DNA of 64,000 nucleotides from Actinomycetota bacterium (GTDB taxonomy: Bacteria > Actinomycetota > Actinomycetes > S36-B12 > FW305-bin1). Position 1 is the first letter of the stretch. Every line of letters starts with the position of its first letter. Shown piece by piece: positions 13,711-21,949 of the stretch. The position numbers and the translations under genes were made by a program. A model generated the notes under the pieces. That model saw only the letters and a program-made list of their open reading frames with translations. It was not told where the DNA came from and searched no databases. The stretch lies in the NCBI GenBank assembly GCA_004297305.1, contig SCTR01000001.1:32103-96102 (forward strand), given 5' to 3'.

Positions 13711-14066
13711 GAATCTGCCGCCCTCACGATCGGGTCTCGGTCGGGCTGCACCCTAGCGACGAACCCCGACGACGTGGCGCCGGGGTCACCTCATCGACCG
13801 CCGCGAAGGCACCCCGGCGATAGCCGACCGCGTCACAGCCCGGGGCCTCCACGACAGTCGACCGCGTCGCAACCCCGCGTCTCGACTGCAGTCGACCGCG
13901 TCACAGCCCGGCCGCAGGCCTGGCGCGGCAACGGTGACCTCGGGTAGGAACGGCCCGCCGCACACTCCGCCGGCCGTCGGCGGGACACCTGCCCGACGGA
14001 CAACAGCCGACGGGCCGGCGGCTGGCAGGCGGGGGCAACCGACGGAGCACAGGGAGAGGTGAGCGC
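13711..14066. other. Gene-free spacer between sucC and the M23 peptidase gene
   Basis: This 356-bp divergent spacer must hold the sucCD promoter (minus) and the peptidase promoter (plus). I find no convincing -10/-35 pair. Its main content is a degenerate three-unit 34-bp repeat (13826-13927) including the 14-bp palindrome TCGACTGCAGTCGA at 13882-13895. Confidence 0.6.
13826..13927. repeat. Three degenerate 34-bp tandem units
   Basis: The string GACCGCGTCACAGCCC recurs, with small changes in the middle copy, at 13826, 13860 and 13894, an exact 34-bp period. Each unit ends in or near AGTC. Unit 2 carries TCGACTGCAGTCGA, a perfect palindrome. The spacing rules out CRISPR (no separate spacers); this is a short tandem array in the sucC upstream region. 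Confidence 0.75.
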
Positions 14067-14786
14067 GTGGGCCAGGCAGGTCTGGCTCCGCTGCCGCCCT
14101 GGCCGCGCCGCCGTTCCCTGCTGGCCCCCGCGCGCCGGCGGCGCCGCGGCAAGCAGGCCCTGGTGATCACCGGGGCCCTGGTCGCCCTCCTCATCGTGAT
14201 CGGCGCCCGCCCGGCCGACCCGGCCGCCGCCGAGCCGATCCCGGCTCCGGCACAGGCCGCGGCGACCGTCGATCCCGCGGCCGTCGCCGCGGCGGCCGAG
14301 GCACATCGCCGAGCGCTGCTCGCCGCTGCGCTCGGCGGGGGGACGCAGTTCGTGTGGCCGGTGCCCGGTGCGCCGCTGAGCGCGCGTTACGGCGAGACGG
14401 GGCCGATGTGGGCCCACCGGCATACCGGCCTGGACTTCAACGGCCACTGGGGCGATCCGGTCCTGTCGGTGGGCGACGGCCGCGTCGTGACGGTGACGGT
14501 CCACCCGGCGTACGGGAACCTCGTCATCGTCCGCGCGGCCGACGGCGCGCAGCTCTACTACGCGCATCTGTCCTCGACCGCGCGGCGGATCCGGGCCGGC
14601 GCACTCGTGCAGGCCGGCCAGGAACTCGGCCGGGTCGGGGCGACCGGCAATGCCGAAGGCGCCCACCTGCACCTGGAGGTCCGGGTCGGCGGGATACCGA
14701 CGGATCCGGCCGAATACCTGTGGGGAGGCCACCCGGGAACTCCCGCACCCGCGCCGGGCTGGGCCCGCGAGGTGTACGGCGGATAG
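14067..14786 (+). CDS. M23-family (LytM) metallopeptidase, membrane-anchored or secreted
   Basis: 239-residue cell-wall peptidase, expected to cut peptidoglycan cross-links outside the membrane. A basic N-terminus (RRRSLLAPARRRRRGKQ) precedes one hydrophobic segment (residues 33-48) followed by an Ala/Pro linker; this is an uncleaved anchor or signal peptide. The LytM domain occupies about residues 105-225, with the zinc ligands in HRHTGLDFNG and HLHLEVRVGG and the intermediate YYAHLS. All catalytic positions are intact. GTG start at 14067 behind GGGAGAGGTGAGCGC. Convergent with pcrA. Confidence 0.88.
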   Translation: MGQAGLAPLPPWPRRRSLLAPARRRRRGKQALVITGALVALLIVIGARPADPAAAEPIPAPAQAAATVDPAAVAAAAEAHRRALLAAALGGGTQFVWPVPGAPLSARYGETGPMWAHRHTGLDFNGHWGDPVLSVGDGRVVTVTVHPAYGNLVIVRAADGAQLYYAHLSSTARRIRAGALVQAGQELGRVGATGNAEGAHLHLEVRVGGIPTDPAEYLWGGHPGTPAPAPGWAREVYGG

Positions 14787-14886
14787 TCCGCTCAAGCCGT
14801 ACGCCGAAAGTCCGTCGGGCCGTACGACGAAATCCCTCGAGCCGTACGGCGCGAAGCCGGTGGGCGGCAGCCGACGCCGCCGGCCG

Positions 14887-17136
14887 TCAGAGTTTCTCGA
14901 CCGGCGCGTAGCGCAGCAGGAGCCGCTTCACGCCCTCGCTGCCGAAGTCGATACTGGCCTCGGCCCGCTCGCCGGTACCGAAGGTCGACACGACGGTGCC
15001 GAGGCCGAACTTCTGGTGCACAACGCGTTCGCCCGGCTCCAGTGACACCACGGCGCGGTTGCCCGGCGACGACGCACCGGGTCGCGCCGCGGCGGCCGCC
15101 AGCGCCGGCGCGGCCCCGAATCCCCCCTGCGACGGTGGCCGGATGCTGCCGCCGGGCGTCGACGCGACCGGGTCGCTCCGGCGCCAGTCGAGCAGTTCCG
15201 CGGGAATCTCGTCGAGGAAGCGCGAGGGCGGGTTGTACTGCGGCGCGCCCCAGGACGCCCGTACGACGGCCCGCGACAGATACAGCCGCTCCCGGGCACG
15301 AGTGATACCGACGTAGGCCAGCCGGCGTTCCTCCTCCAGCTCACGTGCGTCGCCCAGCGACCGCAGGTGCGGGAAGACGCCGTCCTCCATGCCGGTGAGG
15401 AAGACGACCGGGAACTCCAGGCCTTTCGCCGTGTGCAGCGTCATCAAGGTGACCAGGCCGCCGTCGGCATCGGGGATCTCGTCGGCGTCGGCGACCAGCG
15501 CGACGCGTTCCAGGAAGTCCGCCAACGTGGCGTCGGGAGCGGTGGCCTCGAACTCGGCGGCCACGGACTCCAACTCGGCGAGGTTCTCCACCCGGGTCTG
15601 GTCCTGCGGGTCGCTCGACGCCTGCAGTTCGGCGAGATAGCCGGTCTGTTCCAGGACCGCGCGCAGCACCCCGGACGGCGGCGTCCCGGCGGCCACCAAC
15701 TCCCGCAGCCCGGCGATCAGCCGGGCGAACGTCTGGATCTGCGTCAGGGACCGGGTCGCCAGCCCACCGACCTCGGCGGCCCGGTCGACCGCCGCGCCGA
15801 ACGCGATCCGCTCTCGCTCGGCGAATGCCTCCAGGAACGCCTCGGACCGGTCGCCGATACCGCGACGTGGCACGTTGAGGATGCGTCGCATCGACACGTC
15901 GTCGGCGGGGTTGGCCAGGATCCGCAAGTACGCCAACGCATCCCGGACCTCACGTCGATCGTAGAAGCGTTGCCCGCCGACCACCCGGTACGGCAGACCG
16001 ACCCGGATGAAGACCTCCTCGAACGCGCGGGACGCCGCATTCGTCCGGTAGAACACGGCGACCTCGGCGGGCACGGCCTGGCTGGCGTCGGTGAGCCGGT
16101 CGATCTCCCCCGCGACGAAGGCGGCCTCGTCGTGCTCGTCGTCGCCGACGTACACCGCGACCGGTTCGCCGGCACCCGACGCGGTCCACAGCCGCTTGGC
16201 CCGCCGGTTCTCGTTGCGAGAGATGACCGCGTTGGCCGCGGACAGGATCGTCTGGGTCGAGCGGTAGTTCTGTTCCAGCAGGATCGTCGTCGCGTCCGGG
16301 TAGTCCTGTTCGAACTCGACGATGTTGCGGATCGTCGCGCCGCGGAAGGCGTAGATCGATTGGTCGGCATCACCGACGACGGCGAGTTGCGCCGCCGGCA
16401 CGCCGTCCTTCCCGGTCCCGACCAGTTCGCGGACCAGGACGTACTGCGCGTGGTTGGTGTCCTGGTACTCGTCGACCAGGACGTGGCGGAATCGCCGGTG
16501 GTAGTGCTCGGCTACGTCAGGGAACAGTTGCAGCACAGCGACAGTTGCGCCGATCAGGTCGTCGAAGTCGAATGCGTTGGCCCGCTGCAGCCGGCGCTGG
16601 TACTCCGCGTAGACCTCCGCGACGACCCGTTCGGAGTCGTTGGTGGTCCGGCGCGCGAAGGTCTCGTGATCGACCAGCTCGTTCTTCGCCGCCGACACCT
16701 GATTGAGCATCGACCGGGGCGTGAACCGTCGCGGGTCGAGGTCGGCGTCGCGCACCACGAGGGTCATCAGCCGCTGCGAGTCGGCCTGGTCGTAGATGGA
16801 GAACGAGGAGGACACGCCCAGCCGGGCGGACTCACGACGCAGGATCCGGACACAGGCGGAGTGGAAGGTCGACACCAGCATCGCGCGGGCACGACCGCCG
16901 ACGAGGTCGACGACCCGCTCGCGCATCTCGCCGGCGGCCTTGTTGGTGAACGTGATCGCGATGATCTCCGCCGGTTTGGCATCGCCGGTGGCCAGCAGGT
17001 GCGCGACCCGCCGCGTCAGCACGCGGGTCTTGCCGGAGCCGGCCCCGGCGACGATCAGCAGCGGTGACCCGCGGTGCTCGACGGCCTCCCGCTGCTGCGG
17101 ATTGAGGTCGGCGACGAGCGCCTCGGGGTCGAGCAC
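14887..17136 (-). CDS. pcrA: ATP-dependent DNA helicase PcrA/UvrD
   Basis: SF1A 3'-5' helicase for repair and replication-conflict handling. 749 residues. Motifs in order: LNPQQREAVEH (Q motif), VAGAGSGKTRVLTRRVAHLL (Walker A), LVDEYQDTNHAQY (motif II), VVGDADQSIYAFRGA (motif III), LEQNYRST (motif IV), TLHTAKGLEFPVVF (motif V) and YVGITRARERLYLS (motif VI). The C-terminal 60 residues form the PcrA tail (GERVVHQKFGLGTVVS), as in PcrA of Gram-positives. GTG start at 17136. The gene for a secreted protein upstream on the same strand ends 28 bp away. Confidence 0.97.
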   Translation of the reverse strand: MLDPEALVADLNPQQREAVEHRGSPLLIVAGAGSGKTRVLTRRVAHLLATGDAKPAEIIAITFTNKAAGEMRERVVDLVGGRARAMLVSTFHSACVRILRRESARLGVSSSFSIYDQADSQRLMTLVVRDADLDPRRFTPRSMLNQVSAAKNELVDHETFARRTTNDSERVVAEVYAEYQRRLQRANAFDFDDLIGATVAVLQLFPDVAEHYHRRFRHVLVDEYQDTNHAQYVLVRELVGTGKDGVPAAQLAVVGDADQSIYAFRGATIRNIVEFEQDYPDATTILLEQNYRSTQTILSAANAVISRNENRRAKRLWTASGAGEPVAVYVGDDEHDEAAFVAGEIDRLTDASQAVPAEVAVFYRTNAASRAFEEVFIRVGLPYRVVGGQRFYDRREVRDALAYLRILANPADDVSMRRILNVPRRGIGDRSEAFLEAFAERERIAFGAAVDRAAEVGGLATRSLTQIQTFARLIAGLRELVAAGTPPSGVLRAVLEQTGYLAELQASSDPQDQTRVENLAELESVAAEFEATAPDATLADFLERVALVADADEIPDADGGLVTLMTLHTAKGLEFPVVFLTGMEDGVFPHLRSLGDARELEEERRLAYVGITRARERLYLSRAVVRASWGAPQYNPPSRFLDEIPAELLDWRRSDPVASTPGGSIRPPSQGGFGAAPALAAAAARPGASSPGNRAVVSLEPGERVVHQKFGLGTVVSTFGTGERAEASIDFGSEGVKRLLLRYAPVEKL

Positions 17137-17164
17137 CGGGGCAGTCTAGGAGCGCGGCGGCACC

Positions 17165-18856
17165 TCAGCTGACGGTGACGACCCGCTTGCTGGAGGCCGC
17201 GACCACGGCGCCGCCCACCGTCGCCACCGCGCGGTAGGTGATCGTCTGCGGACTGGGGGCGATGACCTGCATCGACCAGCGGCCGCCTGCCGGCACGGTG
17301 GTCCCGAGCGGCGTCCAGCTGCGGCCGATCAACCGTTGCCGGCTCACCGTCGCCCCGCTCGGCAGCGCTTTGGCCTTGCCGGACAACGAGATGGCTGCGC
17401 CGGTCGAGACCGTGGCCGGAGCGACGAGGGTGAGCAAGGGGGCGCCCTTGCGCACGACGCGGACGGTGACCTCGTTCGACCAGGCCAGCACCTTGCCGTT
17501 GCGGTGCAGCAGCGCGACCCGGTACACCATCGTCCGCGGCGACGGCGCGGTCGTGGTCATCGCCCAGCTGCCGCCGGTCGGCTTGATCGCCGCCCCCGCC
17601 GGCCGCCACGCGCCACCTGCCTTCAGGTACCGCCGGACGGTGACCTTCTTGCCGCCGATGGCCGAGCCGGCCAGCTTGATCTTGCCGCCGGTGCGGACCG
17701 CCTCCGGCCCGGTCGCGGTGATTGCTCGAGTGCTGAGAGCGGACAGGCCGGCTCCGCCGGCGGGTGGGGCGACCGGGGTCAGCCCCATACCGGTCAACCG
17801 CAGCCAGGCGTCGCCGGCGTCGACCGCCGCGGTGAGCATCCCGTCGGGGCCGAGCGGCACGGTGACCGTCGTACCGGGTCGGCCGACGACGGCCGAGCCG
17901 GACAGCGCCGAGGAGAGGGTGAGGGTCGCCGGCGCGTTCGGGGTGAAGCCGTCGACCCGGACGGTGAGCCCCCAGACCTGACCGGCGGGCGCGGGACCGG
18001 GCTGCGCCACGAGCACCTTGAGCGGGGCCTGCTGGGCGACCCGGCACGGTGTTGCGGCCAGCGTGCCCTCGCCGGTCGTCGTGTCCAGCAGCGACCCGGC
18101 CGCCGCCCGGCTGGCCGCCGGGCCGGCTGGGCAACTCGGCGCGGTGACGGCCTGGCCGGACCAGAACGACGTCAGGCCGCTCGCACCGTCCCAGGACAGC
18201 GACAGGTGCACGTGGTTGCGGTGGCAGTCCGTCGCCCACGCCGCGGTGGCACGGGCGGCCGACGTACACGCCTTGCCGCCCTTGACCAGCGGGTCCCAGC
18301 CGGTGGTGCCGGCGACGGTCGCGGCGCCCCGGGTCGGGTCGTACGAGCGCCACATCAGGTTGTCCCACCCGATGTACATGACGCCCAGTCGCCGGGCGTT
18401 GCCGGCCGGTACGCCGCTGGCGTCCGGCCCGAGCAGCCACGACAGGAAGCTCTCGGCGACGGCCTTCTGGTCCGGCTTGGTCACGTCGACCATCCAGTCC
18501 AGCGCGCGGCCTTCCTTGTGCTCGCTCTGGCCGCCGGACGAACAGTTGCGCAGGATCTGCACACTGCTGCTGCCGAACCCGGGAATGGTCCCGTACGTCT
18601 GCAGGAGAAGGTCTTTGAGCCGTTGCGTCCCGGTCGGCACGACCGACGTGCAGATCGTCTGGCCCTGGTACGCAGCGGAGTTGTCGACCGTGACCGGCAG
18701 CACCACCCCGGCCGGTGTGGCCGGGGTGGCCGGGACCATGGCCGCCGAGGCCGCCCCCTGGCCGGCCACGACGACCGCGACAGCCAGGACCGCCGCACCG
18801 GTGACGCCGACAAGAGTTCGAGGCCGGCGCGTTCGCCCCGGTGACAGCCATGGCAT
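17165..18856 (-). CDS. Secreted M15-like peptidase-domain protein with C-terminal beta-sandwich repeats
   Basis: 563 residues. Sec signal peptide (TRRPRTLVGVTGAAVLAVAV... cleaving near ASAAM, residue 38). Residues 55-235 resemble the ARB_07466-like/VanY (M15) fold: SEHKEGRALDWMVD carries the His and Asp ligands and NHVHLSLSW the C-terminal HxH; QILRNCSSGG and CHRNH supply cysteines likely disulfide-bonded. From about residue 250 the protein is Gly/Ala/Val-rich beta structure, with two similar repeats near 380-470 and 470-563 (compare ITATGPEAVRTGGKIKLAGSA and VAPATVSTGAAISLSGKAKA). Probably acts on the cell wall; the substrate is inferred only. Divergent from the LLM oxidoreductase. Confidence 0.75.
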   Translation of the reverse strand: MPWLSPGRTRRPRTLVGVTGAAVLAVAVVVAGQGAASAAMVPATPATPAGVVLPVTVDNSAAYQGQTICTSVVPTGTQRLKDLLLQTYGTIPGFGSSSVQILRNCSSGGQSEHKEGRALDWMVDVTKPDQKAVAESFLSWLLGPDASGVPAGNARRLGVMYIGWDNLMWRSYDPTRGAATVAGTTGWDPLVKGGKACTSAARATAAWATDCHRNHVHLSLSWDGASGLTSFWSGQAVTAPSCPAGPAASRAAAGSLLDTTTGEGTLAATPCRVAQQAPLKVLVAQPGPAPAGQVWGLTVRVDGFTPNAPATLTLSSALSGSAVVGRPGTTVTVPLGPDGMLTAAVDAGDAWLRLTGMGLTPVAPPAGGAGLSALSTRAITATGPEAVRTGGKIKLAGSAIGGKKVTVRRYLKAGGAWRPAGAAIKPTGGSWAMTTTAPSPRTMVYRVALLHRNGKVLAWSNEVTVRVVRKGAPLLTLVAPATVSTGAAISLSGKAKALPSGATVSRQRLIGRSWTPLGTTVPAGGRWSMQVIAPSPQTITYRAVATVGGAVVAASSKRVVTVS

Positions 18857-18979
18857 GCCACTTCATCGGCACGAATCAGGGCCGGATGTAGCAGGCAGAA
18901 CCCATTCGCACGAATAACACCGGTGTCATTAAGCCGGGTTTCGGGTGTCTGGCACGATCCTGCGCCGGAGGTGGCGCAG

Positions 18980-19864
18980 ATGACGTCAATGCAGGTCGGG
19001 GTGGTCTTCCCGCAGACCGAGATCGAGGCCGACGCCGGTGCCATCCGGGCGTACGCCGAGGGCGTCGAGTCACTCGGCTTCCGGCACGTGCTGGCCTACG
19101 ACCACGTCCTCGGTGCCGATCCGGCAGCGCATCCGGGCTGGAGCGGCTTCTACGACGTGAATGCGACGTTCCACGAACCGTTGGTGCTGTTCGGGTTCCT
19201 GGCCGGCGTCACCTCGCTGGACCTGGTCACCGGCGTGGTGATCCTGCCGCAACGGCAGACGGTGCTGGTCGCCAAGCAGGCCGCCGAGGTGGACCTGTTG
19301 TGCGGCGGCCGGTTGCGGCTGGGCGTCGGACTCGGCTGGAACGTCGTGGAGTACGACGCGCTGGCGAAGGACTTCACGACGCGAGGCCGGCGGCTCGACC
19401 AGCAGATCGAACTCATGCGCCGGCTGTGGACCGAGCGCAGCATCACCGCGACGGATACCGACGAGCGCGTGGTGGGTGCGGGACTGGCCCCGCTGCCGGT
19501 CCAACGACCGATCCCGATCTGGTTCGGCGGCAAGTCCGCGGCGGCGTGCCGGCGCATCGGCCGGATTGGCGACGGGTGGATCCCGAATCTGACGCCCGGC
19601 CCGGAACTGGCGGCCGGGTGGGACGTCGTGGTCGCAGCAGCGGAAGCTGCCGGACGTGACCCGGCCGCCATCGGCCTGGAGGGCCGCATCAAGTGGACCG
19701 GCGACGAGGACTGGTTCGCCGCGGAGGCGCAGCGGTGGGCAGACGCCGGCGCCACCCACCTGTCGGTCGACACGATGTCCGCCGGTCTCGGACCGGTAGA
19801 CGGCCACCTGGCGGCACTGTCGGCCGCGGCGAAACTCCTGCAGCTGACCGCACCGCGAAACTGA
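18980..19864 (+). CDS. LLM-class F420-dependent oxidoreductase (TIGR03619-like)
   Basis: 294-residue TIM-barrel flavin/F420 enzyme. I place the start at ATG 18980 because CCGGAGGTGGC lies 10 nt upstream and homology begins at MQVGVVFPQTEIEAD. Family features: GFRHVLAYDHVLG, LVTGVVILPQRQTVLVAKQAAEVDLLCGGRLRLGVGLGW (the QxxxxAKQ...GRxxLGxGxGW signature), and PIPIWFGGKSAAACRRIGRIGDGW. F420 rather than FMN use is inferred from the subfamily; the substrate is unknown. It stands alone between a divergent secreted protein and a convergent response regulator. Confidence 0.88.
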   Translation: MTSMQVGVVFPQTEIEADAGAIRAYAEGVESLGFRHVLAYDHVLGADPAAHPGWSGFYDVNATFHEPLVLFGFLAGVTSLDLVTGVVILPQRQTVLVAKQAAEVDLLCGGRLRLGVGLGWNVVEYDALAKDFTTRGRRLDQQIELMRRLWTERSITATDTDERVVGAGLAPLPVQRPIPIWFGGKSAAACRRIGRIGDGWIPNLTPGPELAAGWDVVVAAAEAAGRDPAAIGLEGRIKWTGDEDWFAAEAQRWADAGATHLSVDTMSAGLGPVDGHLAALSAAAKLLQLTAPRN

Positions 19865-19949
19865 CGAGCCAGCACGTTCACCGGCGGGAACTGACTGCAC
19901 CCGCGGCTGACCACGCCGAAACTCGCCGGGCCGAGATACTCGCTGCGGG

Positions 19950-20591
19950 CTACAACAGCCGCCGCGCGGATGCCCACCGGGCCAGTTCGCGGCGGTCGGA
20001 CAGTTGCAGTTTGCGCAGCACGGCGGACATGTGGGTCTCCACGGTCTTGACCGACACGACCAGTTCGCGCGCGACCTCCCGGTAGGTGTAGCCGCGAGCG
20101 ATGAGCCGCATGACATCGCGCTCGCGCGGGGTCAACCGGTCGAGTTCGGCGTCACTGTCGGCGGCGGCGCCGGTAAAGGCGTCCAGCACGAAACCGGCCA
20201 GCCGAGGTGAGAACACCGCGTCACCGTCGGCAATCCGCCGTACCGCGTCGAGCAGTTCCGGGCCGGCGACCGATTTCGTGACGTAGCCGCGGGCCCCACC
20301 GCGGACAGCGCCGATGACGTCCTCGGGGGCGTCGCTGACGCTCAGCGCGAGGAAGCGGGTGGTGGGCAGTTCGGCGGCGCAGGCATCGAGCACGGCACGG
20401 CCGTCCCCGCCCGGCAGGTGGATGTCGAGCAGGACCACGTCGGGCCGGGTGGCGCGCACCACCTGGATCGCGGTGCCGACGTCGCCGGCCTCCCCCACGA
20501 TGTCCACTGCCGCACCGAGTTGCGCCCGGACACCCGCGCGGACCAGGGCGTGGTCGTCGACCAGCACCACGCGCAGTGGCGGCGTCGTCAT
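19950..20591 (-). CDS. NarL/LuxR-family response regulator of the PspC module
   Basis: 213 residues. Receiver domain (1-120) with the acidic pair in VVLVDDHALVRAGVRAQL, phospho-acceptor Asp in VVLLDIHLPGGDG and Lys in YVTKSVAG. LuxR helix-turn-helix at the C-terminus (LTPRERDVMRLIARGYTYREVARELVVSVKTVETHMSAVLRKL). Its start overlaps the 3' end of the kinase gene by 4 nt, so kinase and regulator form a cognate pair. Likely targets include the divergent PspC gene. Confidence 0.93.
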   Translation of the reverse strand: MTTPPLRVVLVDDHALVRAGVRAQLGAAVDIVGEAGDVGTAIQVVRATRPDVVLLDIHLPGGDGRAVLDACAAELPTTRFLALSVSDAPEDVIGAVRGGARGYVTKSVAGPELLDAVRRIADGDAVFSPRLAGFVLDAFTGAAADSDAELDRLTPRERDVMRLIARGYTYREVARELVVSVKTVETHMSAVLRKLQLSDRRELARWASARRLL

Positions 20592-21850
20592 GGCCGGCCC
20601 GCCCCGCCGGGAGCCGGGGCGAGCCGGGGCAGCTGCAGCGCGACCTCGGTCCCCTCGCCGAGGGCCGAACGGATGGCGGCGCGGCCACCGATGCGCTCCA
20701 TCCGCCCCACCACGGATTCCCGGACCCCGAGCCGGTCAGCCGGGACCGCGGCGAGGTCGAACCCCGGGCCGCGGTCGCGGACGTAGACGTCGACGGCCCG
20801 TTCGCCTACCTCGGCGTACACCGAAATGGGGCCATCCCGTCCGGCGTGCTTGGCCGCGTTGACCATCGCCTCCCCCACCGCCTGGACGAGGACGACCAGG
20901 TCGGCGTCCAGCCGGGCCTCCCCGACCACCACGACGTCCAGCGGGACGCCGTACGACGCCTCCACCGCCCCGGCGGACTGCTGCAACGCCGCCCCGAACG
21001 TCGTCGCGGGGTCGCCGCCGGGGGTGTACAACCACGTCCGCAACGCCCGTTCTTCGCTGCGCGCCAACCGGATGACCTCCTGCGGATCTGCGGCGTTCCG
21101 CTGGATCAACGTCAGGGTCTGCAGCACCGAGTCGTGGACCTGGGCGGCCACCTCGGCCCGCTCCTCGCTGCGGATACGGGCCCGTCGTTCCTCGCCGAGT
21201 TCCTGCCACCGCGCATGCAGCCACGGGAACGCGACGATCGCGATCCCCGCGACGAGCAGGATCGCGGCCAGCAGCGCCCGCCCGGCCTCGCCCAGCCCGG
21301 CACGGCCGACGAGGACCCCGGCGATGCCCAGCACCACGAGCAGGATGCCGACCACGCTGCGCCACCCGATGACCGGCCGCCCGGCCGCGGCGGTCTGCCG
21401 GGCCGCGCCGGCGGTCAGCCGGCGCCAGCGCGCGCGCTGCGCTTCGTCGGACTGCCGCCAGACCAGCGCGACGCCGACTCCGGCGACGACCAGCGGTACC
21501 GCGAGCCCGTCGACCACGGGAACTCCGATGGCGGCAAGGAACAGCAGCACCCCGATCGCGACCGCTCCCAGCGCGAGTAGCCGGGTGAGCTCGGCGTCGT
21601 CGGCCGACCGCGCAGGACGCCCGGCCGGCTCGGCGCCGCCCGGCCCCTCCCGGTGGCCCAACGGGATCACGGCCCAGTACGCGGCGTACAGCACGACGCC
21701 GAGGCCACCGACGAAGGTGAGGGCCACGAAGCCGGCCCGGACCGAGGCGACCGGCCACCGCAGATGCTCGGCGAGCCCGCGGGCCACGCCGGCGATCAGC
21801 CGGCCGTCGGGGGCGCGGTAGACCCGCGGCGTGGCGGCGACGTCGGTCAC
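20588..21850 (-). CDS. Sensor histidine kinase with N-terminal PspC domain
   Basis: I use GTG 21850 (420 residues); ATG 21886 would add 12, and the frame is open to 22354 but that part lies antisense to the divergent gene. Residues 8-65 are a PspC domain (APDGRLIAGVARGLAEHLRW). Four to five membrane helices follow to about 215. The HisKA_3 dimerisation helix has the phospho-His in EVAAQVHDSVLQTLTLIQ; the ATPase domain shows EAMVNAAKHAG (N box), VRDRGPGFDL (G1) and GEGTEVALQLPR (G2). The fused PspC domain suggests envelope-stress sensing, an inference from the Psp/Lia literature. Confidence 0.9.
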   Translation of the reverse strand: MTDVAATPRVYRAPDGRLIAGVARGLAEHLRWPVASVRAGFVALTFVGGLGVVLYAAYWAVIPLGHREGPGGAEPAGRPARSADDAELTRLLALGAVAIGVLLFLAAIGVPVVDGLAVPLVVAGVGVALVWRQSDEAQRARWRRLTAGAARQTAAAGRPVIGWRSVVGILLVVLGIAGVLVGRAGLGEAGRALLAAILLVAGIAIVAFPWLHARWQELGEERRARIRSEERAEVAAQVHDSVLQTLTLIQRNAADPQEVIRLARSEERALRTWLYTPGGDPATTFGAALQQSAGAVEASYGVPLDVVVVGEARLDADLVVLVQAVGEAMVNAAKHAGRDGPISVYAEVGERAVDVYVRDRGPGFDLAAVPADRLGVRESVVGRMERIGGRAAIRSALGEGTEVALQLPRLAPAPGGAGRP

Positions 21851-21949
21851 GCCGACGATCCTGCCGTGCCAGGGCGGCGGCCACATCGGGGACGAATCAG
21901 GGTGCTGCCCTGATGTGCCTCGGTGGCCGCAAGCGCCACCCTCGTCGGC

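Noticed and set aside
13826..13927. CRISPR array from the 34-bp period
   Set aside because: The whole unit is repeated and degenerate; there are no unique spacers between conserved repeats.
18857..18979. Riboswitch ahead of the secreted M15-like gene
   Set aside because: The 123-bp divergent spacer is too short and lacks the conserved elements of the cyclic-di-AMP class often found before wall hydrolases.
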